Shown here piece after piece: positions 14,289-22,563 of a stretch of 64,000 bases of DNA. Origin of the DNA: Pseudomonas sp. S06B 330 (GTDB lineage Bacteria > Pseudomonadota > Gammaproteobacteria > Pseudomonadales > Pseudomonadaceae); the NCBI RefSeq assembly GCF_002845275.2, contig NZ_CP088149.1, positions 4,336,501-4,400,500 of the forward strand, in the 5' to 3' direction. The position numbers and the translations under genes were made by a program. How positions within the stretch are numbered: the stretch's first letter is position 1; each line of letters starts with the position of its first letter. The notes under the pieces are model-generated. The model did not search any database, was not told the origin of the DNA, and saw nothing but the letters and a program-made list of their open reading frames with translations.

Positions 14289-15644
14289 ATGTCCATCCGC
14301 CAAGGCCTGAGCAGTTACTTGCAGAGTTTCGGCAAGACCGCCGAGCGCGACTTCATGCCGGATGTGGCCGGTGCCACCTTGCAGGACTCGCCGCGCCTGT
14401 CGCGCATCACCGTGTGGCTAACGGCTGCCTTGCTGCTGACGGCACTGCTGTGGGCCTGGTTTGCAGTGCTGGACGAGGTCACCATGGGTGAAGGCAAGGC
14501 CATTCCTTCGAGCAAGGTTCAGGTCATCCAGAACCTGGAAGGGGGCATCGTCACGGAAATCTTTGTCCGTGAAGGACAAATGGTCAACAAGGGCGATACC
14601 TTGCTGCGCCTGGATGACACCCGCTTCCAATCCAACAAGGGTGAGAGTGAAGCCGATCGCTATGCCCTCACCGCCCAGGTCGAACGGCTTTCAGCCGAAG
14701 CGGAGGGGCGCCCCTTCCAGGTCTCTGAAGAGGTGCGCAGCAAGGCGCCGCAGGTAGCTGAAGACGAGCTGTCGTTGTATCAGTCCCGGCAACGGCGCCT
14801 GACCAGCGAGAAGCAGACCCTCAATGAACAACTGCGGCAAAAAACCCAGGAGCTCGCCGAGTTCCGGTCCAAGGCCGAGCAATACCGCTCGGCGCTGGGG
14901 TTGTTGCAGCAAGAGCTGAACATGTCGACGCCGTTGGTGGGCACCGGGGCCATCTCACCGGTGGAAATCCTGCGCCTCAAACGCAGTACCGTGGAAGCCC
15001 GTGGCTCACTTAATGCCACCACCCTGGCGATTCCTCGCGCCGAGGCGGCTGTGGCGGAAATCAAGAGCAAGATCGAAGAGTCGGAAGCAGGTTTTCGTTC
15101 GGAAGCGGCCAAGGAACTCAATGAGAAACGCACTGATCTGTCGAAGATTACCGCCTCAAGCATCGCCATTGATGACCGGGTCTCGCGCACCACGGTCGTA
15201 TCGCCGGTGCATGGCATCATCAAGCTGCTCAAGGTCAACACCATTGGCGGCGTGGTCCAGCCAGGCAGCGACCTGCTGGAGATCGTGCCGTTGGAAGACA
15301 ACCTGCTGATCGAAGCGAAGGTCCGCCCTCAGGACGTCGCGTTCCTGCATCCGGGGCAGGCGGCGATGGTCAAGTTCAGTGCTTACGACTACACCATCTA
15401 CGGCGGGCTCAAAGCCAAGCTGGAACTGATCAGCGCCGACACCGTGACCGATGACAAAGGCAATGCCTTTTACCTGATCCAGGTGCGCACCGACAAAAAT
15501 CACCTGGGCGGTGACAACAAGCCGCTGCTGATCATTCCTGGCATGACTGCCACGGTGGACATCATCACCGGGCACAAGAGTGTGCTCGATTACTTGCTCA
15601 AGCCGGTGCTCAAGGCACGGACTGAAGCCATGCGTGAGCGGTGA
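14289..15644 (+). CDS. HlyD-family membrane fusion protein of type I secretion (LapC-like)
   Basis: A 451-residue periplasmic adaptor linking the ABC transporter to the TolC-like channel. A short cytoplasmic N-terminus is followed by one membrane segment (about residues 40-60, AALLLTALLWAWFAVLDEV). Next come the biotinyl-lipoyl-like start IQNLEGGIVTEIFVREGQ, a long coiled-coil hairpin rich in E/K/Q/R (about 120-290), and the beta-barrel end with SPVHGIIKLLKVNTIGGVVQ and DIITGHKS. Length and order are standard for HlyD adaptors of RTX adhesins. The ATG follows GGGAGTCCCGTC 11 bp after the ABC stop codon. Third gene of the secretion operon. Confidence 0.92.
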   Translation: MSIRQGLSSYLQSFGKTAERDFMPDVAGATLQDSPRLSRITVWLTAALLLTALLWAWFAVLDEVTMGEGKAIPSSKVQVIQNLEGGIVTEIFVREGQMVNKGDTLLRLDDTRFQSNKGESEADRYALTAQVERLSAEAEGRPFQVSEEVRSKAPQVAEDELSLYQSRQRRLTSEKQTLNEQLRQKTQELAEFRSKAEQYRSALGLLQQELNMSTPLVGTGAISPVEILRLKRSTVEARGSLNATTLAIPRAEAAVAEIKSKIEESEAGFRSEAAKELNEKRTDLSKITASSIAIDDRVSRTTVVSPVHGIIKLLKVNTIGGVVQPGSDLLEIVPLEDNLLIEAKVRPQDVAFLHPGQAAMVKFSAYDYTIYGGLKAKLELISADTVTDDKGNAFYLIQVRTDKNHLGGDNKPLLIIPGMTATVDIITGHKSVLDYLLKPVLKARTEAMRER

Positions 15645-15690
15645 GGCAGTGATCGACTGGCGGGCAGTCACAATGCGCTCACCTCAGTGG

Positions 15691-15762
15691 GACTGACGAA
15701 TCGCGGCGGCCAGGTTTTGCGGCCGTTTCACGCCCGATCGCAGCCTCACGGCTGCGGCTACA
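15691..15762. repeat. REP-type element (REP family 1, copy 2)
   Basis: Contains GGCCGTTTCACGCCCGATCG followed by CAGCC and a terminal GGCTACA, matching the right half of the 1507-1621 element in the same orientation. With that copy it brackets the adhesin and secretion genes. Confidence 0.75.
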
Positions 15763-15792
15763 AGGGGCCAGCCAAAACACTAGCAATCAACA

Positions 15793-16425
15793 TCAATCAC
15801 TGTGGGAGCCGGTCTTGCCGGCGATCGGGCGCACATGGTTACGCTCGTAGGTATCACGCCCCATCGCCACAATCTGCCCCTCAATCAACGCCTCGAACGG
15901 CGTTAACAAGCCATCGAAACAGGCCGGCGCTTCCAGCACGTTCAATGCCTGTACCACCGCCTCCAAGGTCGACAGCGCGCCTTCAGCCGGGGCCTTGCGC
16001 AAGCGGTAACGCGACGGCAGCACCTGGGCCAGTGTCACCCGCGGCAACGCCGCCAGTAATGGGTTCAGGTGCAGCAGTTTGCTCGCCTTGCGCCAGGTGC
16101 CATCTGGCACCACCAGCAACCACGGACGTTGATCAGGGGCCTTAACATAGGCCGTCAGCGGCTGGGCATCATCACCCGGAAACAGCAAGGCACTGCGATA
16201 CCCTGGTAGCTCAATCAGCGCGGCCAGGTCCTCGAATACCTCACCCACCCGCAATTCGGCATTACGCAGGCCCAACGCTGCCAGTTTCGCAGTATTGAGG
16301 GCATGGCGCACTTCGCTGGGGTGCTGCAATAGCAGCACCCGAGTGCGGCTGTCGAGGTACGGGATCAACGGGCAAAGGCAATGGGCTTGTGGGCGCAGGC
16401 AGCGCTCACATTGAATTCTGGACAT
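15793..16425 (-). CDS. DTW-domain tRNA-uridine aminocarboxypropyltransferase (TapT family)
   Basis: A 210-residue protein of the DTW family, which transfers the 3-amino-3-carboxypropyl group of S-adenosylmethionine to a uridine of tRNA. The N-terminus has a cysteine cluster typical of the family (CERCLRPQAHCLC, residues 5-17, probably zinc-binding). The signature DGTW sits in VVPDGTWRKA at about residue 117, and a basic R-Y-R-L-R-K stretch lies beyond it. The start at 16425 follows CAGGAGAACCCG; upstream extension lacks family sequence. The last dozen codons are provided by a REP-type repeat, so the C-terminal tail PIAGKTGSHSD is likely not ancestral. Confidence 0.82.
   Translation of the reverse strand: MSRIQCERCLRPQAHCLCPLIPYLDSRTRVLLLQHPSEVRHALNTAKLAALGLRNAELRVGEVFEDLAALIELPGYRSALLFPGDDAQPLTAYVKAPDQRPWLLVVPDGTWRKASKLLHLNPLLAALPRVTLAQVLPSRYRLRKAPAEGALSTLEAVVQALNVLEAPACFDGLLTPFEALIEGQIVAMGRDTYERNHVRPIAGKTGSHSD
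15800..15829. repeat. REP-type element (REP family 2) forming the 3' end of the DTW gene
   Basis: TGTGGGAGCCGGTCTTGCCG followed by GCGATCGGGC is a common Pseudomonas intergenic palindrome. The same type recurs at 22506-22530 and, diverged, at 54635-54660. Here it lies inside the coding frame, just before the stop codon. Confidence 0.7.
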
Positions 16426-16638
16426 CGGGTTCTCCTGGGCAAGCAAAGTGTGCCACAGCAGTCCCAGAAAAAGCCCACTTCCCTGTGGGAGAGACAAAAG
16501 GATTCTTGAGTGGACGCGCTACCCAGCCGCACAGGTCATCAGCCAAGCATGTACAGGTTTAGCAGAGCATTTACAGGGGTGCGGACGATTTTCAGAAAAA
16601 TGTACGGTCCTGATTCAACTTTCCAGAAGGCCGTTTGT

Positions 16639-17532
16639 TCACGTTGGTGTAAGTTGCGCCTTGAGCAAATCGCGGAAGGTCTGAATCAAGGGTTCACGGC
16701 TGCGCCCGCGTCGAATGATCATGGAAAACGGCGCCTGATAGCCAAAAGTCGCCGGCGACAACACGCGCAAATCACCCTTGTCAGCCCAGGCCTGGGCATA
16801 GTGTTCCGGTAGGTAGCCGATATAAGCGCCGGACAACACCAGAATCAGTTGCGCCTCCATGCTTTCCACCGTCGCCGCACTGTGTTTGAAGCCGTGGCGG
16901 GCAAGTTCGGCCTGGCTCCAATAGCCGCGCCCAACCATGCGTTGCTGGGTGATGACCTGTTCGGGAATGCGCCGCTCGTGGTAAAGCGGATGGCGGTTAC
17001 TGCAGTAAAGCCAGTGCTGTTCACGGTACAGCGGTTGGTAGACCAGACCGCTCATGCGTGTGGAGAACGCGCCGATGGCCAGGTCCAGGCGATTATCCTG
17101 GACCCCCAACTGCAGTTCATAAGGGCTCGACACCGACAGGTGCAGGTGCACCGCCGGGTGCTCCTGGCTGTAGGCACCAATGGCCTCGGCCAGCGGCAAG
17201 GCCCGATCGCCTACCGTCGAGTCGATCACCCCCAGGTTCAACGTCCCGCGCAGTTCACCCTTGAGCGCGGCGGCGTACTGCTCGAAGCCGTCCATTTCCG
17301 CCAGCAGGCGCAGGGTTTCCTGATGGAACAGCTCACCCTTACTGGTCAGGCTGAAGCCCCCTCGCCCGCGATGGCACAGCACGATACCCAGCGCCGCCTC
17401 CAGCTGACTCATGTAAGTGCTGATGGCTGAGGTCGAGAGGTTGAGTTCGCGCTGGGCGTTAGCAAAGCCCTGATGGCGCACGACGCTGACAAAAATGCGC
17501 AGGAGTTTCAGGTCAGGCAATGCAGAAGCCAT
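16639..17532 (-). CDS. gbuR: LysR-family regulator, probable GbuR (activator of guanidinobutyrase)
   Basis: A 297-residue LysR-type regulator. The N-terminal winged helix (residues about 5-65) contains GFANAQRELNLSTSAISTYM as recognition region, and the rest is a periplasmic-binding-protein-like effector domain. It is divergent from gbuA, the arrangement of gbuR/gbuA in P. aeruginosa, where GbuR activates gbuA in response to 4-guanidinobutyrate. A long dyad in the shared spacer (17588-17611) is a good candidate operator. The name rests mainly on this context; effector specificity cannot be read from the sequence. Confidence 0.75.
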   Translation of the reverse strand: MASALPDLKLLRIFVSVVRHQGFANAQRELNLSTSAISTYMSQLEAALGIVLCHRGRGGFSLTSKGELFHQETLRLLAEMDGFEQYAAALKGELRGTLNLGVIDSTVGDRALPLAEAIGAYSQEHPAVHLHLSVSSPYELQLGVQDNRLDLAIGAFSTRMSGLVYQPLYREQHWLYCSNRHPLYHERRIPEQVITQQRMVGRGYWSQAELARHGFKHSAATVESMEAQLILVLSGAYIGYLPEHYAQAWADKGDLRVLSPATFGYQAPFSMIIRRGRSREPLIQTFRDLLKAQLTPT

Positions 17533-17587
17533 GGTTCACAGGGTCCGAAAGGTGACATATGGCGAAAGTCTATCCAGTTCTCCGTCA

Positions 17588-17611
17588 TTAGTTTAGAAAA
17601 ACCTGAACTAA
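17588..17611. promoter_or_regulatory. Candidate LysR-type operator for gbuR/gbuA
   Basis: Two 9-base arms, TTAGTTTAG and CTGAACTAA, pair with one mismatch across a 6-base AAAAAC spacer. The site lies 55 bp from the gbuR start and 145 bp before gbuA, and includes a T-N11-A core, as expected of a LysR regulator binding site. Confidence 0.45.
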
Positions 17612-17755
17612 GTATTTGCCTGTAGCGATTCTTTTTGCTCACTACCTTTTGCAGACTCTGCCGCAATGCACCTGCTTGCCAGCGTTTGCGCGTTCTTGGC
17701 GCACCGGCCTGACAGGTTCCAACAACTAGAACAATCGAATCGATGAGGCCCGACC

Positions 17756-18706
17756 GTGGACAAGATTCTGCACCAACCACTGGGCGGCAACGAAATGCCG
17801 CGTTTCGGCGGCATCGCCACCATGCTCCGTCTCCCTCACCTGCAAAGTGCCGAAGGCCTTGATGCTGCCTTCATCGGCATCCCCCTGGACATCGGTACCT
17901 CGTTGCGCTCCGGCACCCGTTTCGGCCCACGGCAGATCCGCGCCGAGTCGGTGATGATCCGTCCCTACAACATGGCCACAGGCGCTGCTCCGTTCGATTC
18001 GATGTCGGTCGCCGATATCGGTGACGTGGCGATCAACACCTTCAACCTGCTTGACGCTGTGCGCATCATCGAAGAGGCCTACGACGAAATCCTCGAACAC
18101 AACGTCATCCCAATGACCATGGGTGGTGACCACACCATTACCCTGCCGATCCTGCGGGCAATCCACAAGAAACACGGCAAGGTTGGCCTGGTGCACATCG
18201 ATGCCCACGCTGACGTCAACGATCACATGTTCGGCGAAAAGATCGCCCACGGCACCACCTTCCGCCGCGCGGTGGAAGAAGGCCTGCTGGACTGCGACCG
18301 CGTCGTACAGATCGGTTTACGCGCCCAGGGTTATACCGCTGAAGACTTCAACTGGAGTCGCAAGCAGGGCTTCCGTGTAGTTCAGGCTGAAGAATGCTGG
18401 CACAAGTCCCTTGAACCACTGATGGCTGAGGTCCGCGAAAAAGTCGGTGGTGGCCCGGTCTACTTGAGCTTCGACATCGACGGTATCGACCCGGCCTGGG
18501 CCCCCGGTACCGGCACCCCGGAAATTGGTGGCCTGACCACCATCCAGGCCATGGAAATCATCCGTGGCTGCCAGGGTCTGGACCTGATCGGTTGCGACCT
18601 GGTAGAAGTCTCGCCCCCTTACGACACCACCGGCAACACCTCGTTGCTCGGCGCCAACCTGCTGTACGAAATGCTCTGTGTCTTGCCGGGCGTTGCTCGC
18701 CGCTGA
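17756..18706 (+). CDS. gbuA: Guanidinobutyrase (4-guanidinobutyrate ureohydrolase)
   Basis: A 316-residue ureohydrolase of the agmatinase/arginase family, hydrolysing 4-guanidinobutyrate to 4-aminobutyrate and urea in arginine/agmatine catabolism. The manganese-binding motifs are all present: GGDHT at about 123, DAHADVND at about 149 and SFDIDGIDP at about 239, followed by GTGTPEIGG. As far as I can recall the sequence, it is nearly collinear with P. aeruginosa GbuA, starting DKxLHQPLGGNEMPRFGG, rather than the more divergent guanidinopropionase GpuA. The start is GTG, preceded by GATGAGG at good spacing. A sodium:solute symporter follows, as in P. aeruginosa. Confidence 0.9.
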   Translation: MDKILHQPLGGNEMPRFGGIATMLRLPHLQSAEGLDAAFIGIPLDIGTSLRSGTRFGPRQIRAESVMIRPYNMATGAAPFDSMSVADIGDVAINTFNLLDAVRIIEEAYDEILEHNVIPMTMGGDHTITLPILRAIHKKHGKVGLVHIDAHADVNDHMFGEKIAHGTTFRRAVEEGLLDCDRVVQIGLRAQGYTAEDFNWSRKQGFRVVQAEECWHKSLEPLMAEVREKVGGGPVYLSFDIDGIDPAWAPGTGTPEIGGLTTIQAMEIIRGCQGLDLIGCDLVEVSPPYDTTGNTSLLGANLLYEMLCVLPGVARR

Positions 18707-18850
18707 CCGACAGGCACCAGGAGCTACAACGAGGCAGGAGCCATGAGCGCCGGGTCGCACAAGCAGCCCGCGCAGTAGACGAATGACCGGCGCCGGGCTT
18801 GCCTGGCGCCAGGATCGATCTCACCATAATAAAGATAATCGGAGACACCC

Positions 18851-20230
18851 ATGGCCTTAGACTTATTCGTTGTCTTGATCTACGCGGCCGGCATGCTCGC
18901 GCTTGGCTACTATGGCATGCGACGGGCCAAAACCCATGAAGACTACCTGGTGGCCGGACGCAACCTGGGCCCCAACCTATACATGGGCACCATGGCCGCC
19001 ACAGTATTGGGCGGTGCCTCGACCGTCGGTACGGTAAAGCTGGGTTACGTTCACGGCATCTCCGGCTTTTGGCTGTGCGCCGCGCTGGGCCTGGGCATCA
19101 TCGCCCTGAACCTGTTTCTGGCCAAACCCCTGCTGCGCCTGAAGATCTTCACCGTGACCCAGGTGCTTGAACAGCGCTACAACCCCATGGCCCGTCAGGC
19201 CAGCGCAGTCATCATGCTCGCCTATGCGCTGATGATTGCTGTGACCTCGACCCTGGCGATCGGTACCGTCCTGCAAGTGCTGTTCGACATGCAGTTCTGG
19301 GCCGCTATCCTGCTCGGTGGTGGCGTTGTGGTGGTGTACTCGACCATCGGTGGCATGTGGTCGTTGACCCTCACCGACATCGTTCAGTTCGTGATCAAGA
19401 CCGTAGGCCTGATGTTTGTCCTGCTGCCGATCTGCTTATACCGCGTGGGCGGTTGGGACGAACTGGTTGCCAAGCTGCCGGCGTCAAGCTTCAGCCTGAC
19501 CACCATCGGCTGGGACACCATCATCACCTACTTCCTGATCTACTTCTTCGGCATCCTTATCGGTCAGGATATCTGGCAGCGAGTGTTCACCGCCCGTGAC
19601 GAGAAAGTCGCCAAGCGCGCCGGTACCACTGCGGGTATCTATTGCGTGATCTACGGTCTGGTGTGTGCGGTAATCGGTATGGCGGCCCACGTGCTGCTGC
19701 CGGATCTGGCCAACGCCAACAACGCATTTGCCGCCATCGTCAAATCTGCACTGCCTGACGGCATCCGCGGCTTGGTGATTGCTGCTGCGCTGGCGGCGAT
19801 GATGTCTACGGCCAGTGCTGGCCTGCTGGCTGCCTCGACCGTTCTCACCGAAGACCTGCTGCCTAAGCTGCGTGGCGGCAAACAGTCGAGCCTGGCGATC
19901 AACCGTCTGTTCACCTTGCTCACCGGCATTTGCGTCCTGGGTATCGCCCTGGTGGTCGAAGACGTGATCAGCGCCCTGACCCTGGCCTACAACCTGTTGG
20001 TCGGCGGCATGCTGGTGCCATTGATCGGTGCAATTTACTGGAAGCGGGCGACCACTGCGGGTGCAATTACCAGCATGACCCTGGGCTTTGTCACTGCGTT
20101 GGTATTTATGTTCAAAGACGGGATGGCTGCCAACACGCCAATCTACTACAGCCTGGCAATCGCGCTGGTCAGCTTTGTTGCCGTGAGCCTGATGTCTCGT
20201 CGTCCGGCGGGTGCGGTAAACCTGGCCTGA
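18851..20230 (+). CDS. Sodium:solute symporter (SSS family), probable guanidinobutyrate or related uptake
   Basis: A 459-residue inner-membrane permease with about 12-13 hydrophobic segments and SSS-family landmarks: GRNLGPNLYMGTMAATVLGG near the N-terminus, GGMWSLTLTDIVQF around residue 170 and AAMMSTASAGLLAASTV around 315. These proteins couple sodium entry to uptake of small solutes. Its position 144 bp downstream of gbuA in the same direction suggests the substrate is 4-guanidinobutyrate or a related guanidino compound; this is inference. The ATG follows CGGAGACACCC. Confidence 0.85.
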   Translation: MALDLFVVLIYAAGMLALGYYGMRRAKTHEDYLVAGRNLGPNLYMGTMAATVLGGASTVGTVKLGYVHGISGFWLCAALGLGIIALNLFLAKPLLRLKIFTVTQVLEQRYNPMARQASAVIMLAYALMIAVTSTLAIGTVLQVLFDMQFWAAILLGGGVVVVYSTIGGMWSLTLTDIVQFVIKTVGLMFVLLPICLYRVGGWDELVAKLPASSFSLTTIGWDTIITYFLIYFFGILIGQDIWQRVFTARDEKVAKRAGTTAGIYCVIYGLVCAVIGMAAHVLLPDLANANNAFAAIVKSALPDGIRGLVIAAALAAMMSTASAGLLAASTVLTEDLLPKLRGGKQSSLAINRLFTLLTGICVLGIALVVEDVISALTLAYNLLVGGMLVPLIGAIYWKRATTAGAITSMTLGFVTALVFMFKDGMAANTPIYYSLAIALVSFVAVSLMSRRPAGAVNLA

Positions 20231-20244
20231 TCAAGGCCTACGAT

Positions 20245-20273
20245 GGCCGTCGCATCATGCTGATGCGGCGGCC
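20245..20273. terminator. Terminator-like hairpin between convergent genes
   Basis: GGCCGTCGCATCA and TGATGCGGCGGCC pair as a 13-base stem with one G-T/mismatch position and a TGC loop. It lies just after the symporter stop codon and just after the convergent PA1414-like gene. There is no strong T-run, so termination is uncertain. Confidence 0.45.
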
Positions 20274-20285
20274 CTGGCAAAGCGC

Positions 20286-20411
20286 CTAGCGACGTGGCTG
20301 GCGCTTGCGCTGCTCCTCATCGGTAGGGATCGGCACCGGCTGCAACGGTGGTGGAATCAAGCCCAAGGCCGCAGCCAAGTCATGAAGCCAGTTGAACAGA
20401 TTATTTCTCAT
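20286..20411 (-). CDS. PA1414-family small protein
   Basis: A 41-residue protein beginning MRNNLFNWLHDLAAALGLIP, then a proline-rich stretch (PPPLQPVPIP) and a basic tail (KRQPRR). The pattern WLHDLA-x-ALGLI followed by PPLQPVP matches the small Pseudomonas protein PA1414 as I remember it. The start has a very strong SD (GGGGGAG) 3-9 bases upstream. A perfect Anr/FNR box lies about 120 bp upstream on the same transcript side. In P. aeruginosa this locus yields the low-oxygen-induced small RNA SicX, and lies close to the gbu symporter gene as here. The protein's own function is unknown. Confidence 0.75.
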   Translation of the reverse strand: MRNNLFNWLHDLAAALGLIPPPLQPVPIPTDEEQRKRQPRR

Positions 20412-20525
20412 AACTCCCCCTTACGGGTCAGCCTGCACGGCGTTTCAATCCTGCGATGCTTCATACAGATCATAGTCCTATGTCGTACTTTACGCATGCT
20501 CATGGACTACAAGTTGGGGGCAAGC

Positions 20526-20539
20526 TTGATCTTGATCAA
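20526..20539 (-). promoter_or_regulatory. Anr/FNR box
   Basis: TTGATCTTGATCAA (TTGAT-N4-ATCAA) matches the Anr/FNR consensus at every fixed position. Its centre lies about 121 bp upstream of the PA1414-like start codon, leaving room for an untranslated leader. Low-oxygen activation through Anr is inferred. Confidence 0.75.
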
Positions 20540-20627
20540 GCCCTGACTGCCCCTCTCCTGTCGGTGTAACTGTTTCCCCTTGTTGCAGCTCAACCCAAGC
20601 CCCCTGCCTCTAAGGGTACCGCGCCGG

Positions 20628-21554
20628 CTAACCGAGCAGGCTGCGCAAGCGTCGGCGCACCCACTGCTCAGCACTGACCAGGGTTACACCGAGCAGCACC
20701 ATGACCGCGCCGAGGACAAAGTTCAGGCTCAGCGGTTCATCCAGCAACAACACACCGAAGGTCACCCCGAACAATGGCGTGATGAAGGAAAATACCGCCA
20801 GGTTCGAGGCCAGGTAGCGCCGCAGCAACCAAAACCAGGTCAGGTAGCTGAAGAACGATACGATCAGCCCCTGGAACAACAGGCTACCAATCGACAACGG
20901 CGTGAAATGCACCTGGGTGACCTGACCACTGAGGGCGGCGATCAACAGCAAGCCGACGAAGCCGACGGCCAGTTGATAGAACAACGTCAAGGTCGCCGGT
21001 GCTTCCGAGAGCCGTGAGCTGCGCACCACCACCGTGGTTGCGCCCCAGGCCAGTCCGGCCAACACCCCAAAGGCATCGCCCAGGAGCATGCGGCTGTCCA
21101 TCTGCGCGAATGCCCCACCGCCAGCAAAGGCGTACGCAATGCCGCCAAAGGCCAGCACAATGCCCAGCCATTGCAGCGCACGCAACCGCTCGCTGGGCAG
21201 CAGCCAGTGCAACCCCAGGGCGGTAAACACCGGTGCGGTGTAGAGGAACACCGACATATGCGCTGCCGACGTCAGTTTCAAACCTTCGGCGATGAACAAA
21301 AACTCCACGCCGAACAGGGCTCCCGCCAGCAGACCGCCTTTCCACGTGTGGGGGACCTGACTCCAGCCGCCACGCCAACAGATCAATAGGCCCACCAGCA
21401 CGGCGGCCATCCCCGATCGCAAGGCCTGCTGCATCACCGGCGCAATATCGCCAGCGGCCAATTTGATCATCACTTGCTGGATGCCCCAGATCAGGCACAG
21501 CAACACCATTACTTGCAGAGCAAAGGCATCAGTATTACGACGGGTGGCGCTCAT
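20628..21554 (-). CDS. EamA/DMT-superfamily permease
   Basis: A 308-residue inner-membrane protein with ten hydrophobic segments arranged as two EamA halves. The first has CLIWGIQQVMIKLA and the second ends in PLFGVTFGVLLLDEPLSLNF, a typical second-repeat signature. Members export amino acids or metabolites; the substrate cannot be told here. ATG at 21554 was chosen over a GTG three codons upstream; neither has a strong SD. It stands alone, 1 bp of track away from no neighbour in the same operon. Confidence 0.8.
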   Translation of the reverse strand: MSATRRNTDAFALQVMVLLCLIWGIQQVMIKLAAGDIAPVMQQALRSGMAAVLVGLLICWRGGWSQVPHTWKGGLLAGALFGVEFLFIAEGLKLTSAAHMSVFLYTAPVFTALGLHWLLPSERLRALQWLGIVLAFGGIAYAFAGGGAFAQMDSRMLLGDAFGVLAGLAWGATTVVVRSSRLSEAPATLTLFYQLAVGFVGLLLIAALSGQVTQVHFTPLSIGSLLFQGLIVSFFSYLTWFWLLRRYLASNLAVFSFITPLFGVTFGVLLLDEPLSLNFVLGAVMVLLGVTLVSAEQWVRRRLRSLLG

Positions 21555-21660
21555 TGCGGGCACCCGCTATCGGTTAACGGCATGGCAGCGTCTCGGCAGC
21601 AGTGGATCCAACGCCGATTATCAGCGGCTGCAGGGACTCATTACCAGCCTTGTGTCGCCC

Positions 21661-22053
21661 TCAGGCAATTTGCACGTTCGACGCCAACTGGTCGAAGGTC
21701 GCTTCGTCCAGCGCATCCTCCTGCTCATCGAGCACCTGGCGCGGATGTTCATTGCCGGGAATGCTGCTGTCGAGCAGGCTAAGCAAACGCGAACCGCGTG
21801 CTGTGAGGACGAAATTCTCGCCGTTGCCACCCTCGTCTTCAGGTCGACTTGCGATGTAGTCGCGCTCGAACAGCAGCTTTTCATAATCGCAGGCGAGGGT
21901 TTTGAGGTGATCCAGATCCGCACCCGACTCGCCATGGGCGGCACGCTCGGCAGCATGCTGTTCGGCATAAGGGCGCGGAGTGAAGCTGTGACCGGCACTG
22001 TTCTGCACTTCGTGCAGCAGGCGTTCGATCAGGTCCCAGTCGTAGGTGATCAT
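21661..22053 (-). CDS. DUF2513-like hypothetical protein
   Basis: A 130-residue soluble acidic protein. It opens MITYDWDLIERLLHEVQ, like the start of DUF2513-type proteins (D-x-DLIRxILxxVE), and the middle LLFERDYIASR plus FVLTARGSRLL is compatible with a small winged-helix domain. I do not recognise a function. Two ATGs are six bases apart; the second (22053) has the better SD spacing (GAGG, 8 bases). It lies upstream of the EamA gene in the same direction but 107 bp away. Confidence 0.65.
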   Translation of the reverse strand: MITYDWDLIERLLHEVQNSAGHSFTPRPYAEQHAAERAAHGESGADLDHLKTLACDYEKLLFERDYIASRPEDEGGNGENFVLTARGSRLLSLLDSSIPGNEHPRQVLDEQEDALDEATFDQLASNVQIA

Positions 22054-22173
22054 CAGCATGACCTCAATTAAGGGTGTGTAAGGTTGTGACCGACGCCAGT
22101 CGCTGCGGTTCGACTGAACTTTGCCTGCGTTACAGCCCTCAACCGCAAGACTGATGCCACGGGAGCCGCAACC

Positions 22174-22443
22174 ATGAAGACCCTGCTGAACATCGCTGCT
22201 GCCGCCAGCCTGTTGCTGGCCCTGCCCAGTTGGGCGTGCACACTTGAGGAAGCCACGGAGAAACGCGAGGAACTGGCCAAGGAGGTCACGCGACTGACGG
22301 AACAGAATCCGCAGAAGGCCAAGGAGATCAACGACGAGTTACAAGGCATGAAGCTGGACAGCGCCAGCAAGGACCTGCCGGACAAATGCCAACTGATCGA
22401 CAAGCGGTTGCAAGAATTGAGGACGGCGGAGAAAAAGGTTTGA
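22174..22443 (+). CDS. Small secreted hypothetical protein
   Basis: An 89-residue protein with a clear signal peptide (MKTLLNIAAAASLLLALPSWA) and a mature part of about 68 residues that is highly charged and helical (repeated E/K/R, likely coiled coil). Two cysteines, one right after the cleavage site (ACTLEEA) and one at DKCQL, could form a periplasmic disulfide. No function is recognised. It is a monocistronic-looking gene between two minus-strand genes, with an SD-like GGGAG before the ATG. Confidence 0.7.
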   Translation: MKTLLNIAAAASLLLALPSWACTLEEATEKREELAKEVTRLTEQNPQKAKEINDELQGMKLDSASKDLPDKCQLIDKRLQELRTAEKKV

Positions 22444-22505
22444 AGGGATGGTAAAGCAATCGCAGGCAATGCCTGCACCCACAAGGGTTGGTTTTACGCC
22501 CAACC

Positions 22506-22530
22506 CTGTGGGAGCCGGCATTGTCGGCGA
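22506..22530. repeat. REP-type element (REP family 2)
   Basis: CTGTGGGAGCCGGCATTGTC followed by GGCGA, the same family as the element at 15800. It is followed by a GCCCGAATGGGC hairpin and lies just after the helicase stop codon, where it may mark the transcript end. Confidence 0.6.
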
Positions 22531-22563
22531 TGACGCCCGAATGGGCGCCATCACCGCATAACC

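Noticed and set aside
18743..18778. 11-codon frame with an SD between gbuA and the symporter gene
   Set aside because: Has AGGCAGGAG before its ATG, but it is too short to judge and no attenuator structure is evident.
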